A stretch of DNA of 64,000 nt from JAVKMO01 sp031539345 (GTDB lineage: Bacteria; Bacteroidota; Bacteroidia; Chitinophagales; Chitinophagaceae). Of this stretch, positions 8,897-17,424 are shown in pieces. Under the pieces are notes generated by a model, which searched no databases, was not told where the DNA came from, and was given only the letters and a program-made list of their open reading frames with translations. Positions within the stretch are counted from its first letter, which is position 1. Each line of letters begins with the position of its first letter. Both the position numbers and the translations under genes were made by a program. The DNA lies in assembly GCA_031539345.1 (NCBI GenBank), contig JAVKMO010000009.1, positions 1-64,000 of the forward strand. The letters are read 5' to 3'.

Positions 8897-10366
8897 ATGT
8901 TGTTGTGTCGCTATTTTTTTCTGATTGGCTATATTGTATTGTGTAGTTGCGGAAAAATATTTAGTCAGTCTATTTATTATAGTAATCCGCTATTAGAAAA
9001 GGACAATTTTAAAAATACGCAGTTTGTTATTTTAGGTCAATTACAGCAAAATATAATCATCATTAAACAGTCGCAGAGGGGTTTTTTTGTGAATGTGTAC
9101 AATGAAAAAATGGGCATTAAAAATGCCGTTCAATACAAAGAAATTACGGAAGATATGAAGCTCATCGAAGGCTTTAATTGTATTGACAATGCGGTTGTTT
9201 TTTTTGTACACCAAACTCTTCCCTACTCTATTTTATATGGCATTATTTTAAATGCAAACGGTGTGCCTATTAGCCAAACAATTGCACTTGATACATTCGT
9301 GTATGACAACAAATCAACTATTCGATTTTGCATTAGCGACAATAAAAAACATATTTCATACTTACTCCAAAACAGGAATGACACGGTCATTAAATGCAAA
9401 CAATTAACACTCAATAATGAATTGCAAATTATTCGCAAGCGACGGTTCAGCTTAGCAACGCCTTCGGATTTTACAATAGAAAATATGGCGATTAGTAATA
9501 CGGGTACATTTTTTTTCACTCAAAATATGATAGAGAAAAAACGGAGTTATCAGTTATTAAGTATGCCTATTGATAGCGATACAATGAGGTTAAGTTTGTT
9601 TGAAATGAAAAGAATCAAATTTGGCAATCTGCATTTAAAGATTGATAATTTTCACGAACGGTTGATTTTATACGGATTAAAAACCGATAAAACAGAATTG
9701 CAAAATGGAAGTGTATTTTACATCAACTATGTTGATATGAATAATTTAAAAACGCAACAAGAATTGTTGATTCCAATTAAACAAAGAACAACAATCGACA
9801 ATTTAGATGTTAATTTGCAAGATGCTGAAATTCAAAGCATGATTGTATCCAAAGACAGTTCTGTTTTGATTATTACAGAACAGCATTTCAAAAAAGAATA
9901 TCAAGAGTTTTTAGCAGACAATAAAATGAATATGATGATGGGGAGTCGCTTGGGTGGTTTCAGCATTCCCATTCCAACAAAGGTTATCACTCATGTCAAT
10001 TACAATACAAATGACATTTTTATTTTTAAAATCAAAGGGCAAGAAATTACTGGCATTAACAGTATTTTGAAACGACAAGAACAAAAAGATGAATCCTATT
10101 TTTTATCGCATCAAATTTTAAATAATGGTTTGCAGTTGCATTTTTTATACAATAATTTTTTACTCAATGGCAGCGTCGTTTTGAATGACATTTTTCTTAT
10201 GCCTAAAGGAGAGTCCAAGAAATTAGCATTGTCAAATAAAATTTTAAAGTCTTATACCTTACAAATTCGGTTCGCAAAACAAATTACCCCAACAGCGATT
10301 ATTACACCTTGTATCAAAGATGGTATTCTTTGCTTTTCACGTATTTTGATCAATACTACTTCGTAA
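8897..10366 (+). CDS. Exported protein of unknown function
   Basis: About 489 residues from the ATG at 8897; a TTG two codons upstream also keeps the frame. The N-terminus (LCRYFFLIGYIVLCSCGKIF) is a signal peptide and may end in a lipobox at CSCG. The mature protein is beta-rich in appearance, with repeated short blocks of alternating hydrophobic residues, so a beta-propeller-like fold is possible. I recognise no catalytic motif or family. It sits 14 nt after mtgA and 6 nt before dprA, so it is likely cotranscribed with both, but its function is not deducible. Confidence 0.65.
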   Translation: MLLCRYFFLIGYIVLCSCGKIFSQSIYYSNPLLEKDNFKNTQFVILGQLQQNIIIIKQSQRGFFVNVYNEKMGIKNAVQYKEITEDMKLIEGFNCIDNAVVFFVHQTLPYSILYGIILNANGVPISQTIALDTFVYDNKSTIRFCISDNKKHISYLLQNRNDTVIKCKQLTLNNELQIIRKRRFSLATPSDFTIENMAISNTGTFFFTQNMIEKKRSYQLLSMPIDSDTMRLSLFEMKRIKFGNLHLKIDNFHERLILYGLKTDKTELQNGSVFYINYVDMNNLKTQQELLIPIKQRTTIDNLDVNLQDAEIQSMIVSKDSSVLIITEQHFKKEYQEFLADNKMNMMMGSRLGGFSIPIPTKVITHVNYNTNDIFIFKIKGQEITGINSILKRQEQKDESYFLSHQILNNGLQLHFLYNNFLLNGSVVLNDIFLMPKGESKKLALSNKILKSYTLQIRFAKQITPTAIITPCIKDGILCFSRILINTTS

Positions 10367-10372
10367 CAAAAT

Positions 10373-11497
10373 ATGAATACGGCTTTTCCAAATCAAGAAG
10401 AATATCTATTTTATGGACTTGCATTACGAAGCATTCCTCATATTGGAAATACAAAAGCAAAAAGAATTTTAAGCACAATCGAACATCCGAAACTGCTTTT
10501 TAATTTGAGTGTATCTACTCTGATGCATGATTTTTCTTTATCTGCTCAAGATGCAAAAAGCATTCATCAATATAAAGATTTTGGAGCGATAGAAAAAGAA
10601 TCTGCCTTTATTCGTAAACACAATATCAAAGTTTCTTTTTTTCATCAAGACACTTATCCCAAAAACCTACAAATGAATGATGACAGCCCGTTTGTCTTAT
10701 TTAGTTTAGGCAATTGTTCTATAGAAAATAAAAAAATCATTACCATTATTGGAACAAGAACAAATAGTGCTTATGGGAAAAAAATCACCGAGCAATTAAT
10801 TTGCGATTTAGCAAAATTTAATATTGTCATTGTAAGTGGTTTAGCAAAGGGCATTGATAGCATTGCTCATCAAGCCGCATTGCATTATCAAGTGCCAACG
10901 ATTGGCGTATTGGGTCATGGTTTACAAACAATTTATCCGAGTAGCAATAAAGACTTAGCAAAAAAAATGATACAAGAAAGCGGTGCTTTATACAGCGAGT
11001 TTTTTTCTACCGTTCATCCTTCAAAAGAAACATTTCCAATCAGAAATAGAATTGTTGCTGCTTTTTGCGACGCCTTAATTGTGATTGAAACTAAAAAAAA
11101 GGGCGGCAGTATCATTACTGCTAATTATGCCAATGATTACAATAAAGACGTATTTGCCATTCCTGGCAGAATAGACGATGAACGCAGTGAAGGTTGCAAT
11201 TATTTAATTCAAACGCAAAAAGCATTCCTACTGAATAATGCGAACGACTTAATCGAAATGATGAATTGGCAAGTTTCTTCTCAACCAAAAATAATTTCGC
11301 AAGAATTATTCACACACCTTAATTATCATCAAAAAACCATTATAAAACTCTTGCAACAAGAGCAGAAAAAAACTCATTTAGACTTGTTGATTACGCAAAC
11401 ACAAATTCCTTTTTCTGTTTTATCTGCAGAGTTATTAGACTTAGAATTTAATGGACGCATTCAATCGTTACCAGGCAAATTTTATACGCTGATTTAA
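10373..11497 (+). CDS. dprA: DNA processing protein DprA
   Basis: Loads RecA onto incoming single-stranded DNA during natural transformation. The 374 residues comprise an N-terminal helix-hairpin-helix region (IPHIGNTKAKRIL), a Rossmann-like DprA core and a C-terminal winged-helix domain. The core carries IIGTRTNSAYGKK, VSGLAKGIDSIAHQAAL, GVLGHGLQTIYP, FPIRNRIVAAFCDALIVIE, GGSIITA and FAIPGRIDDERSEGCN. All conserved core blocks are present. The gene supports, but does not prove, competence in this organism. That matters for how the islets described elsewhere in the window could have arrived. Confidence 0.95.
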   Translation: MNTAFPNQEEYLFYGLALRSIPHIGNTKAKRILSTIEHPKLLFNLSVSTLMHDFSLSAQDAKSIHQYKDFGAIEKESAFIRKHNIKVSFFHQDTYPKNLQMNDDSPFVLFSLGNCSIENKKIITIIGTRTNSAYGKKITEQLICDLAKFNIVIVSGLAKGIDSIAHQAALHYQVPTIGVLGHGLQTIYPSSNKDLAKKMIQESGALYSEFFSTVHPSKETFPIRNRIVAAFCDALIVIETKKKGGSIITANYANDYNKDVFAIPGRIDDERSEGCNYLIQTQKAFLLNNANDLIEMMNWQVSSQPKIISQELFTHLNYHQKTIIKLLQQEQKKTHLDLLITQTQIPFSVLSAELLDLEFNGRIQSLPGKFYTLI

Positions 11498-11608
11498 GGG
11501 TATACAACTTCATATTATTTGAACTGATTTTGGAAGAGTCTTACATTTTTTACACCTTTCATTCAAAAAGCAAAAAGTCGAAAAAACATTAAAATTATAA
11601 CACACGAA

Positions 11609-11704
11609 ATGGTTATAGGAATTTCAATTCAAGATGTTATCGAACTAACAAACATAACCAAAGAAGAGATAAAAAAATGTAAAAAAATACTTAGGGTTTG
11701 TTAG
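11609..11704 (+). pseudogene. Possible C-terminal remnant of a Rpn/PD-(D/E)XK transposase-type nuclease
   Basis: A 31-codon frame encodes GISIQDVIELTNITKEEIKK and a few more residues. This resembles the short C-terminal tail shared by Rpn-type recombination-promoting nucleases (G-x-S-I-E-x-I-x-x-x-T-G-L-S-x-E-E-I). The nuclease domain that should precede it is absent: only about 110 nt separate it from dprA. Its end overlaps the 3' end of pruA by 14 nt on the opposite strand. I read it as a fossil of a mobile nuclease. A chance match is possible given its length. Confidence 0.3.
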
Positions 11705-13331
11705 AATTCATATACGGATAAGTGAACTCTGTTGGTGGTTGAAAAGTTTCTTTTATGGTACGTGCGTTTAACCAACGATACAAATTCAACATACTACCTG
11801 CCTTATCATTTGTTCCACTCTTTCTGGCACCTCCAAAAGGTTGCTGTCCAACAACTGCACCGCTTGGTTTATCATTGATATAAAAATTTCCTGCTGCATG
11901 AGCAAGTGCTTCTGAGGCTTTATCAATAATACTTCTATCTGTTGCAAAAACAGCACCAGTAAGGGCATATTGCGATGTTTCATTGACTAATTTGAGCGTG
12001 TCATCAAAAGCCTTATCATCATAAACATAAAGTGTCAAAACAGGTCCAAAAATTTCTTCTTGCATTGTAATAAATTTTGGATTTGTTGTTTCGATAATCG
12101 TCGGTTGTATAAAATATCCTTTTGATTGATTACAATTTCCACCAAATACAATTTTTGCTTCACTATTTTTTTTTGCTATCGTGATATATTTTTCTATTCG
12201 CAGAAAGGCTTTTTCATTGATAACAGCATTGACAAAATTTCCCAAGTTATTGACGTGTCCCATTTTTATTTTCTTACATTCTTGCACCAACAAGGTCTTT
12301 AATGCACTTGCCATACTTGCTGGAATATAAGCACGAGAAGCTGCAGAACATTTTTGTCCTTGATATTCAAATGCCCCACGAATAAGAGCTGTAGCCACTT
12401 GTTTGACTTGTGCAGAAGCATGCACAAGCACAAAATCTTTACCCCCAGTTTCTCCAACAATACGTGGATAGTTGTTATAGAACAATACATTATCTGCAAT
12501 TTGTTTCCATAATTGATTGAAAACAAGCGTACTTCCTGTAAAATGTAAACCACTGAATTCTTTGTGTTGCAAACAGATTTTACTAATCATAATATCGTTG
12601 CCAACAATCAGATTAATAACACCTTCTGGCAAACCAGCTTCAATTAAAATTTGCATTGTCCAATAAGCAGACAACATTTGCGATGGCGAAGGTTTCCATA
12701 TCACCACATTGCCACAAAGAGCGGGTGCACAAACCAAATTTGCACCAATAGCAGTAAAGTTAAATGGCGTTACGGCATACACAAAACCTTCTAAAGAGCG
12801 ATACTCCATACGATTTAAAATACCGTCAGAAGAGATGGGTTGTTGTTGATAAATTTGAGATAAAAAATAAACATTAAAACGAAAAAAATCAGCGAGTTCG
12901 CAAATTGCATCAATTTCAGATTGATATACATTTTTACTTTGCCCCAACATTGTGGCTGCATTCATTTGAGCACGATATTTTCCAGCGATTAAATCTGCCG
13001 CTTTCAAAAAAATATTGGCTCTATTTTCAAAACTCATTGCTTCCCATTTTGCTTTTGCTTGCAAACAACTTGCAATCGCATTTTCAAGATCAGCTTCTCC
13101 AGCAAGATGATATTTTCCTAACTCATGCTTAATATCGTGGGGTTGAAGCAAAGGCAATGTCTTATTTGTCTTTACAGGTTTATTATTAATGATGAGGGGG
13201 ATGTCGACTTTTTGTGATAAAAAAGTTGTCAATACTTTATTCAATTCCTTTCTTTCTACACTATTGTGAGCATAAGAAAGAATAGGTTCGTTTTTAGGCA
13301 ACGCATAATGAAAAAGAGATTTATTAGACAT
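11691..13331 (-). CDS. pruA: Delta-1-pyrroline-5-carboxylate (L-glutamate gamma-semialdehyde) dehydrogenase
   Basis: Oxidises glutamate semialdehyde to glutamate with NAD+, the second step of proline breakdown. The 546 residues match the stand-alone P5C dehydrogenase length, not the bifunctional PutA. Aldehyde dehydrogenase signatures are visible: the N-terminal block RANIFLKAADLIAGKYRAQM, WKPSPSQML, GETGGKDFVLV (general base Glu), FEYQGQKCSAASR (nucleophile Cys near residue 320) and EEIFGPVLTLYVY. The C-terminal FGGARKSGTNDKAGS is typical of this subfamily. The start ATG at 13331 has a TTTAAAAT leader 8 nt upstream. It lies 3 nt after ribH on the same strand, so the two are probably cotranscribed. 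Confidence 0.94.
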   Translation of the reverse strand: MSNKSLFHYALPKNEPILSYAHNSVERKELNKVLTTFLSQKVDIPLIINNKPVKTNKTLPLLQPHDIKHELGKYHLAGEADLENAIASCLQAKAKWEAMSFENRANIFLKAADLIAGKYRAQMNAATMLGQSKNVYQSEIDAICELADFFRFNVYFLSQIYQQQPISSDGILNRMEYRSLEGFVYAVTPFNFTAIGANLVCAPALCGNVVIWKPSPSQMLSAYWTMQILIEAGLPEGVINLIVGNDIMISKICLQHKEFSGLHFTGSTLVFNQLWKQIADNVLFYNNYPRIVGETGGKDFVLVHASAQVKQVATALIRGAFEYQGQKCSAASRAYIPASMASALKTLLVQECKKIKMGHVNNLGNFVNAVINEKAFLRIEKYITIAKKNSEAKIVFGGNCNQSKGYFIQPTIIETTNPKFITMQEEIFGPVLTLYVYDDKAFDDTLKLVNETSQYALTGAVFATDRSIIDKASEALAHAAGNFYINDKPSGAVVGQQPFGGARKSGTNDKAGSMLNLYRWLNARTIKETFQPPTEFTYPYMNSNKP

Positions 13332-13334
13332 ATT

Positions 13335-13835
13335 TTATGATTTTAAACTTTGTTTAAACAATAACATGTGAATTGCAGCGAGAGCAAATTCTTGACCTTT
13401 ATGATTTTGATTTTGCATTCTTTCTAAGGCTTGTTGCATTGTATCTACAGTCAAAACACCCATAATTGTTGGCACATCAATTTGAATATTAAGTTGTGCA
13501 ATACTATTGGTTAGCATATTACAAACGTATTCAAAATGCGGTGTTCCGCCTCGTATCACGGCACCCAAGGCTATAAATACACTTGGTGCATCAAGCGTAT
13601 TTTTTTTCGTTTCCCAAATTTGTTTAATCGCATAAGGAATTTCTACCGCACCAGGTACAGTAACATAATCTATATTGTAAAGAAAATTGGCGTTTAATAT
13701 CTCTGTGCATTTTTGAGCAAGTGAGGCAACAAGCTCAGCATTCCATTCAGTTTGAACAATAACAATTTTTTGAGACGTAATCGACGATGTTTTTGACAGC
13801 AATAGATGTAGAGAAGAATGTTCTTTTTTTTGCAT
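13335..13835 (-). CDS. ribH: 6,7-dimethyl-8-ribityllumazine synthase
   Basis: Condenses 5-amino-6-ribitylaminouracil with dihydroxybutanone phosphate in the penultimate riboflavin step, as a multimeric capsid-like enzyme. The 166 residues show PGAVEIPYAIKQI, ALGAVIRGGTPHFEYVCN (containing the catalytic His) and GVLTVDTMQQALER. The tail RMQNQNHKGQEFALAAIHM is also typical. It starts 17 nt after the TPR gene upstream and ends 3 nt before pruA. This suggests a TPR-ribH-pruA transcription unit. No FMN-riboswitch-like structure was noticed upstream. Confidence 0.95.
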   Translation of the reverse strand: MQKKEHSSLHLLLSKTSSITSQKIVIVQTEWNAELVASLAQKCTEILNANFLYNIDYVTVPGAVEIPYAIKQIWETKKNTLDAPSVFIALGAVIRGGTPHFEYVCNMLTNSIAQLNIQIDVPTIMGVLTVDTMQQALERMQNQNHKGQEFALAAIHMLLFKQSLKS

Positions 13836-13852
13836 GACAAAAAATATAAAGG

Positions 13853-14506
13853 TTATTCTATAACTCCACCCAAACGATAAATAGATTGCTCTGCAGTAGT
13901 TTTTTGTTTCGATTGAGGAAAATTTTTGATGAGCAAACGATATGTTTTTATGGCTTCGTCGTTTTTGTTTTCAATTTCTAAAAGCAATGCTGCTTTCAAT
14001 AAATTTTCTGCTCCCCATACATTATCATCTTTCAAAATTGTTGCTACCTCTTGGTACAATTTAACTGCTTTTTCATAAGACTTCATTTCTGAATATGCAT
14101 CTGCTAAAGCTCCTTTTGCATACGCATTCAACACATTGCTTTCAGACGAAAAATCTGATAACATATCGACTGCTTTTTGAAATTGACCTTGTTTTAAATA
14201 AATAATTCCCGCATAATAATGAGCAAGATTTGCTGCCTTTGTGCCAGAATAGTTTTTAATTACACTCAAAAATCCTTTGTAAGAACCGCTTCCATTCAAT
14301 GCAATATCAAAAGAATCTAACTTAAAAAAAGATTGTGCCCGAAAGATAGCGTCGTTGGCTTTTTCTTCTCTTGGTGCTTTGTGAAAATTAAAATAATAGT
14401 AACCACCACCAATCACAACAAGTAATGATAATAAAATAAGGTTTATTTTTTTTGCGTAGAGTTGATAAAAATCTTGTACAGATTTAACAGTTAGATTGAA
14501 GTTCAT
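13853..14506 (-). CDS. Membrane-anchored TPR protein (YfgM-like)
   Basis: A 217-residue protein with one membrane segment (about residues 22-40, INLILLSLLVVIGGGYYYF) and an outward-facing helical domain. The helices follow TPR spacing: LAHYYAGIIYLKQGQFQKAV, AYAKGALADAYSEMKSYEKA and AALLLEIENKNDEAIKTY. The architecture resembles YfgM or other periplasmic TPR adaptors that work near the Sec translocon. No enzyme motif is seen. It is the first gene of the apparent TPR-ribH-pruA unit. The function is inferred only from architecture. Confidence 0.75.
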   Translation of the reverse strand: MNFNLTVKSVQDFYQLYAKKINLILLSLLVVIGGGYYYFNFHKAPREEKANDAIFRAQSFFKLDSFDIALNGSGSYKGFLSVIKNYSGTKAANLAHYYAGIIYLKQGQFQKAVDMLSDFSSESNVLNAYAKGALADAYSEMKSYEKAVKLYQEVATILKDDNVWGAENLLKAALLLEIENKNDEAIKTYRLLIKNFPQSKQKTTAEQSIYRLGGVIE

Positions 14507-14618
14507 AGTGTCTTAAAATAGAATAAAATAATTTTTAAAGAGAACGGTCGAATGTAAAAATTTATTGGACGTACGTAAACGCTAACTTTGTATGCTCGAT
14601 GAAAGAAATTATCGAGAA

Positions 14619-16166
14619 CTACTTTTGCATAATTTCTTCGCCTTGTTCGTCTAAAATTGCATAATTATTAAAGGCTACGTTTTTATCTCCCTTAATTAAA
14701 ATGCGTTTTTTGTAACGCAACATCCACTTCATTTGTTTTGAAAATAATCCTTTTTGTAAATAGTCTTTAATAATTGGATGAACGAGAAGCGTGAGCTTAA
14801 ATTTCGTATTTGGAGTGATATAATCTAAGCTCTTTGTAATATCTTCTTGGATATTGGTAATAGGGGCAATTTTCCCATTACCTTTGCAAGAAGGGCAAAT
14901 ATCTTGAACGTCTAAATTAACTTCAGGCTTCATACGTTGACGCGTAATTTGCATCAAATTAAATTTTGACAAAGGCAAAATAGAATGTTTCGCACGGTCG
15001 CTTTTCATTAAAGCATACATCGAATCCATCACCTTTTTTTTGTTGTCAGGCAACTTCATATCAATAAAGTCAACTACAATTATTCCGCCCAAATCTCGCA
15101 ATCTCAATTGGCGTACGATTTCAGTTACCGCTTCTAAGTTTGTTTCTAATGCATTTGATTCTTGATTGATAGAGCTTGCTCGCGTTCCACTATTGACATC
15201 AACAACATGAAGAGCTTCTGTTTTTTCAATAATTAAATAAGCACCACTTGATAAATGAACCGTCCTTCCAAACAAACTTTTGATTTGCTTCGTAATGTTA
15301 TACGTGTCAAAAATGTTGTAACTTTTGTCTAAACACTTTGTAATACCAACTTTTTCTGGTGCATTTTTTTGTAGGTATTCTTTGACGTTTTGTTCTATTG
15401 ATTTGTCATTTGTAACCACAGACGTAAAGTCTGCATTGAGCAAATCTCTTAACAAAGTATTGATTTTAGAGTCTTCGCTACGAACTCTTTTGGCTTGTGG
15501 CGAGCCTTTAATATTTGCTTCTATGCCTTGCCAAACAGCCATCATATTATTGACATCTTGTTGCAATTCTTCAAAACTTTTTCCATCTGCAGCAGTGCGT
15601 GCGATAATGCCAAAGTTATTTATTTTAAGTGCATTTAAATGTTGAAGTAAGCGTTTTCTTTCATCTGCTCCGTGAATTTTTTTCGACAAATTTACACCAG
15701 ACCCAAAAGGCGTTACAACGACATGCCTCCCAGATAAAGAAAATTCGCAAGTCAATCGCGGACCTTTACTTGCAATAGGTTGTTTTAGAATTTGAACCAA
15801 TACATAAGGCTTAGCTTTTAATACATCTTCTATTTTACCTTTTTTTAGTGTATCTGGCTCTGGAGTAAATTTTTCCAAAGAAGCTACCACTGCATCTTCT
15901 TTAACGAGCTGTTTTGTAAAATTTAGAATTGTATCAATATGCGGACTCAAATCCGTATAATGTAAAAAGCCATCTTTTTCAAAGCCAACATCGACGAATG
16001 CGGCATTCATGGCAGGAATAATCTTTTTAACTTTACCCAAATAAAAATCACCCACCTGAAATTGAGAATCTTCAGGTTCTATATGATATTCTATGAGGTT
16101 TTTATTTTCAAGCAGGGCGATTTCAACACCATTACCCTTTACTTGAATATAAAGTTCTTTTGACAC
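14619..16166 (-). CDS. rng: Ribonuclease G
   Basis: An endoribonuclease that matures the 5' end of 16S rRNA and takes part in mRNA turnover. The 515 residues contain an N-terminal S1-like RNA-binding domain (IGDFYLGKV-like GDFYLGKVKKI), then the RNase E/G catalytic core. The core has LHVVDVNSGTRAS and IVVDFIDM, whose aspartates coordinate the catalytic Mg2+, and CPSCKGNGKI, the zinc-link cysteines that hold the dimer. The length fits RNase G rather than full RNase E, as usual in Bacteroidota. A strong hairpin terminator separates it from the mS38-like gene upstream, so it should have its own promoter in the gap of about 30 nt. Confidence 0.94.
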   Translation of the reverse strand: MSKELYIQVKGNGVEIALLENKNLIEYHIEPEDSQFQVGDFYLGKVKKIIPAMNAAFVDVGFEKDGFLHYTDLSPHIDTILNFTKQLVKEDAVVASLEKFTPEPDTLKKGKIEDVLKAKPYVLVQILKQPIASKGPRLTCEFSLSGRHVVVTPFGSGVNLSKKIHGADERKRLLQHLNALKINNFGIIARTAADGKSFEELQQDVNNMMAVWQGIEANIKGSPQAKRVRSEDSKINTLLRDLLNADFTSVVTNDKSIEQNVKEYLQKNAPEKVGITKCLDKSYNIFDTYNITKQIKSLFGRTVHLSSGAYLIIEKTEALHVVDVNSGTRASSINQESNALETNLEAVTEIVRQLRLRDLGGIIVVDFIDMKLPDNKKKVMDSMYALMKSDRAKHSILPLSKFNLMQITRQRMKPEVNLDVQDICPSCKGNGKIAPITNIQEDITKSLDYITPNTKFKLTLLVHPIIKDYLQKGLFSKQMKWMLRYKKRILIKGDKNVAFNNYAILDEQGEEIMQK

Positions 16167-16196
16167 TTGCGGTGATTTTTTATGAAATTAAAAAAT

Positions 16197-16230
16197 AGAA
16201 CAGAAAGAATAAGATTACTCTTTCTGTTCT
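16197..16230 (-). terminator. Rho-independent terminator upstream of rng
   Basis: A perfect 12-bp inverted repeat (AGAACAGAAAGA at 16197-16208 and its complement at 16219-16230) encloses a 10-nt loop. On the minus strand it is followed by ATTTTTT, so it ends the transcript that includes the TPR gene and the mS38-like gene. Confidence 0.8.
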
Positions 16231-16289
16231 ACTGACAAGGAGACAATATTTTTATCTACTCTTGCCTTTCAAAATAAGGACATTAAAAA

Positions 16290-16385
16290 CTAACGAGATT
16301 TTTTCTTATGTCTATTTTTTCTAAGTCTTTTTTTTCTTTTATGGGTTGCCATTTTATGGCGTTTTCTTTTTTTTCCAGAAGGCAT
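16290..16385 (-). CDS. Tiny basic ribosome-associated protein, mS38 (AURKAIP1/COX24) family
   Basis: A 31-residue protein, MPSGKKRKRHKMATHKRKKR followed by LRKNRHKKKSR. It is over half Lys and Arg and has the KRKRHKM..HKRKK..RKNRHK signature of the AURKAIP1/COX24 C-terminal domain (DUF1713). Mitochondrial relatives are the small-subunit protein mS38. Bacteroidota encode such short stand-alone versions, so a ribosomal role is likely. The start is fixed by the only ATG. The gene begins 10 nt after the upstream TPR gene and is followed by a strong terminator. It is below the usual length cut-off of gene finders and easily missed. Confidence 0.85.
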   Translation of the reverse strand: MPSGKKRKRHKMATHKRKKRLRKNRHKKKSR

Positions 16386-16395
16386 ATTTCTTTTT

Positions 16396-17235
16396 TTAAT
16401 GAATTGAAAGTGTGTTTATTTTTTGTTTTAAATCCTGTTGTAAATTTTTATTTTTTGTCAAGCGAACAACCTTTTGATAAACTCGTATAGCTTCTTTCGA
16501 GTTATTCAGCTTTTCGAAAATTTCTCCCGAAACTAATAAATTTTCGATATCGTTTGGATTTTGTTTTTCAACGTAGGCAAAACGCAGTCTAGCTTTGTCT
16601 AATTGACCAGAAATCAATGCCGCCATGCCAAGCATTTTTTGCCCAAATACAAAAGTACTATCCTTCTCCACCACATTCCTCATCAACGAAACAGCCTGCA
16701 TAGGGCTTTCACTTATTTCCCCAAATAATAACGTTGCTCCTAACAACACTTGAGCAGAATCATTATTGGGATTAATGGCAACAGCATTTTCTAAAAACTC
16801 TTTTGCTTGTAAGGCAAACCATTTTTTAAATTCGGGTTTTGTTACAGTTCGCATATTATCATAAAAAAAATTCCCCGTCTGTTTCAATATTTGTTCATTT
16901 TTAGTCAATACGGCTTCTTTGCCAACATAATAAGAGTGTAATAAAAACACTTTTGCACTGTCTTTCCAAAATTGTTGAAGTGCACGAATGGCGTTCTGAT
17001 TTTTAGGTTCACGCACAATCGCCTCGTGTAAACTGTTGTACGAATTTGTATTGGCAAATTTTAATTGTGCTAAAATGCCTCGCTCAATTTGTTCTATGTC
17101 AATAGTTGTATCAAGTGATTTTTCTTTTGTTTTAATTGTCTGTCGAGAGTTAAACATTTGTTGATTTAATACAAAAAAAATACTCACAACACTCAACACA
17201 AAAAGAATACTATAAATCAAAATTTTATTTTTCAT
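16396..17235 (-). CDS. Membrane-anchored TPR protein
   Basis: About 279 residues from the ATG at 17235; a TTG three codons upstream is less likely. An N-terminal hydrophobic segment (ILIYSILFVLSVVSIFFVL) anchors the protein and the rest lies outside the cytoplasm. TPR-like helices are seen late in the protein, for example AQVLLGATLLFGEISESPMQ, KMLGMAALISGQLDKARLR and LLVSGEIFEKLNNSKEAIRV. In Bacteroidota a TPR protein of this shape commonly lies between rng and its neighbours. No catalytic motif is seen. It is probably cotranscribed with the tiny mS38-like gene. Confidence 0.78.
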   Translation of the reverse strand: MKNKILIYSILFVLSVVSIFFVLNQQMFNSRQTIKTKEKSLDTTIDIEQIERGILAQLKFANTNSYNSLHEAIVREPKNQNAIRALQQFWKDSAKVFLLHSYYVGKEAVLTKNEQILKQTGNFFYDNMRTVTKPEFKKWFALQAKEFLENAVAINPNNDSAQVLLGATLLFGEISESPMQAVSLMRNVVEKDSTFVFGQKMLGMAALISGQLDKARLRFAYVEKQNPNDIENLLVSGEIFEKLNNSKEAIRVYQKVVRLTKNKNLQQDLKQKINTLSIH

Positions 17236-17257
17236 AATTATCAAAAATTAAAAGTGA

Positions 17258-17405
17258 GGTAGAATAAAAATCAAAATGGGAAACGATTTGAGGAGACTAA
17301 CCACTTTGAAAGTCGAGGAAAGTAAATGAATTATGACAAGGTGTTAAAACTTACCATAAATTGAAAAGAAGACCAGCAAAATAACAAGCCATAATCTATA
17401 ATTTG
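17258..17405 (+). other. Weak resemblance to the 5' part of RNase P RNA (possible fossil)
   Basis: This non-coding stretch contains GAGGAAAGT (17325-17333). About 50-70 nt later comes AAAAGAAGACCAGCAAAATA followed by ACAAGCC. The spacing and words recall conserved RNase P RNA segments (GAGGAAAGTCCGG, then GGAAAGTGCCACAGAAAATA). The bases after GAGGAAAGT are wrong for a working P4 helix, and there is no room for a 3' half before kdgK. It may be a decayed rnpB fragment or coincidence. Confidence 0.18.
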
Positions 17406-17424
17406 TAGACGAAAAAAACTCAAT

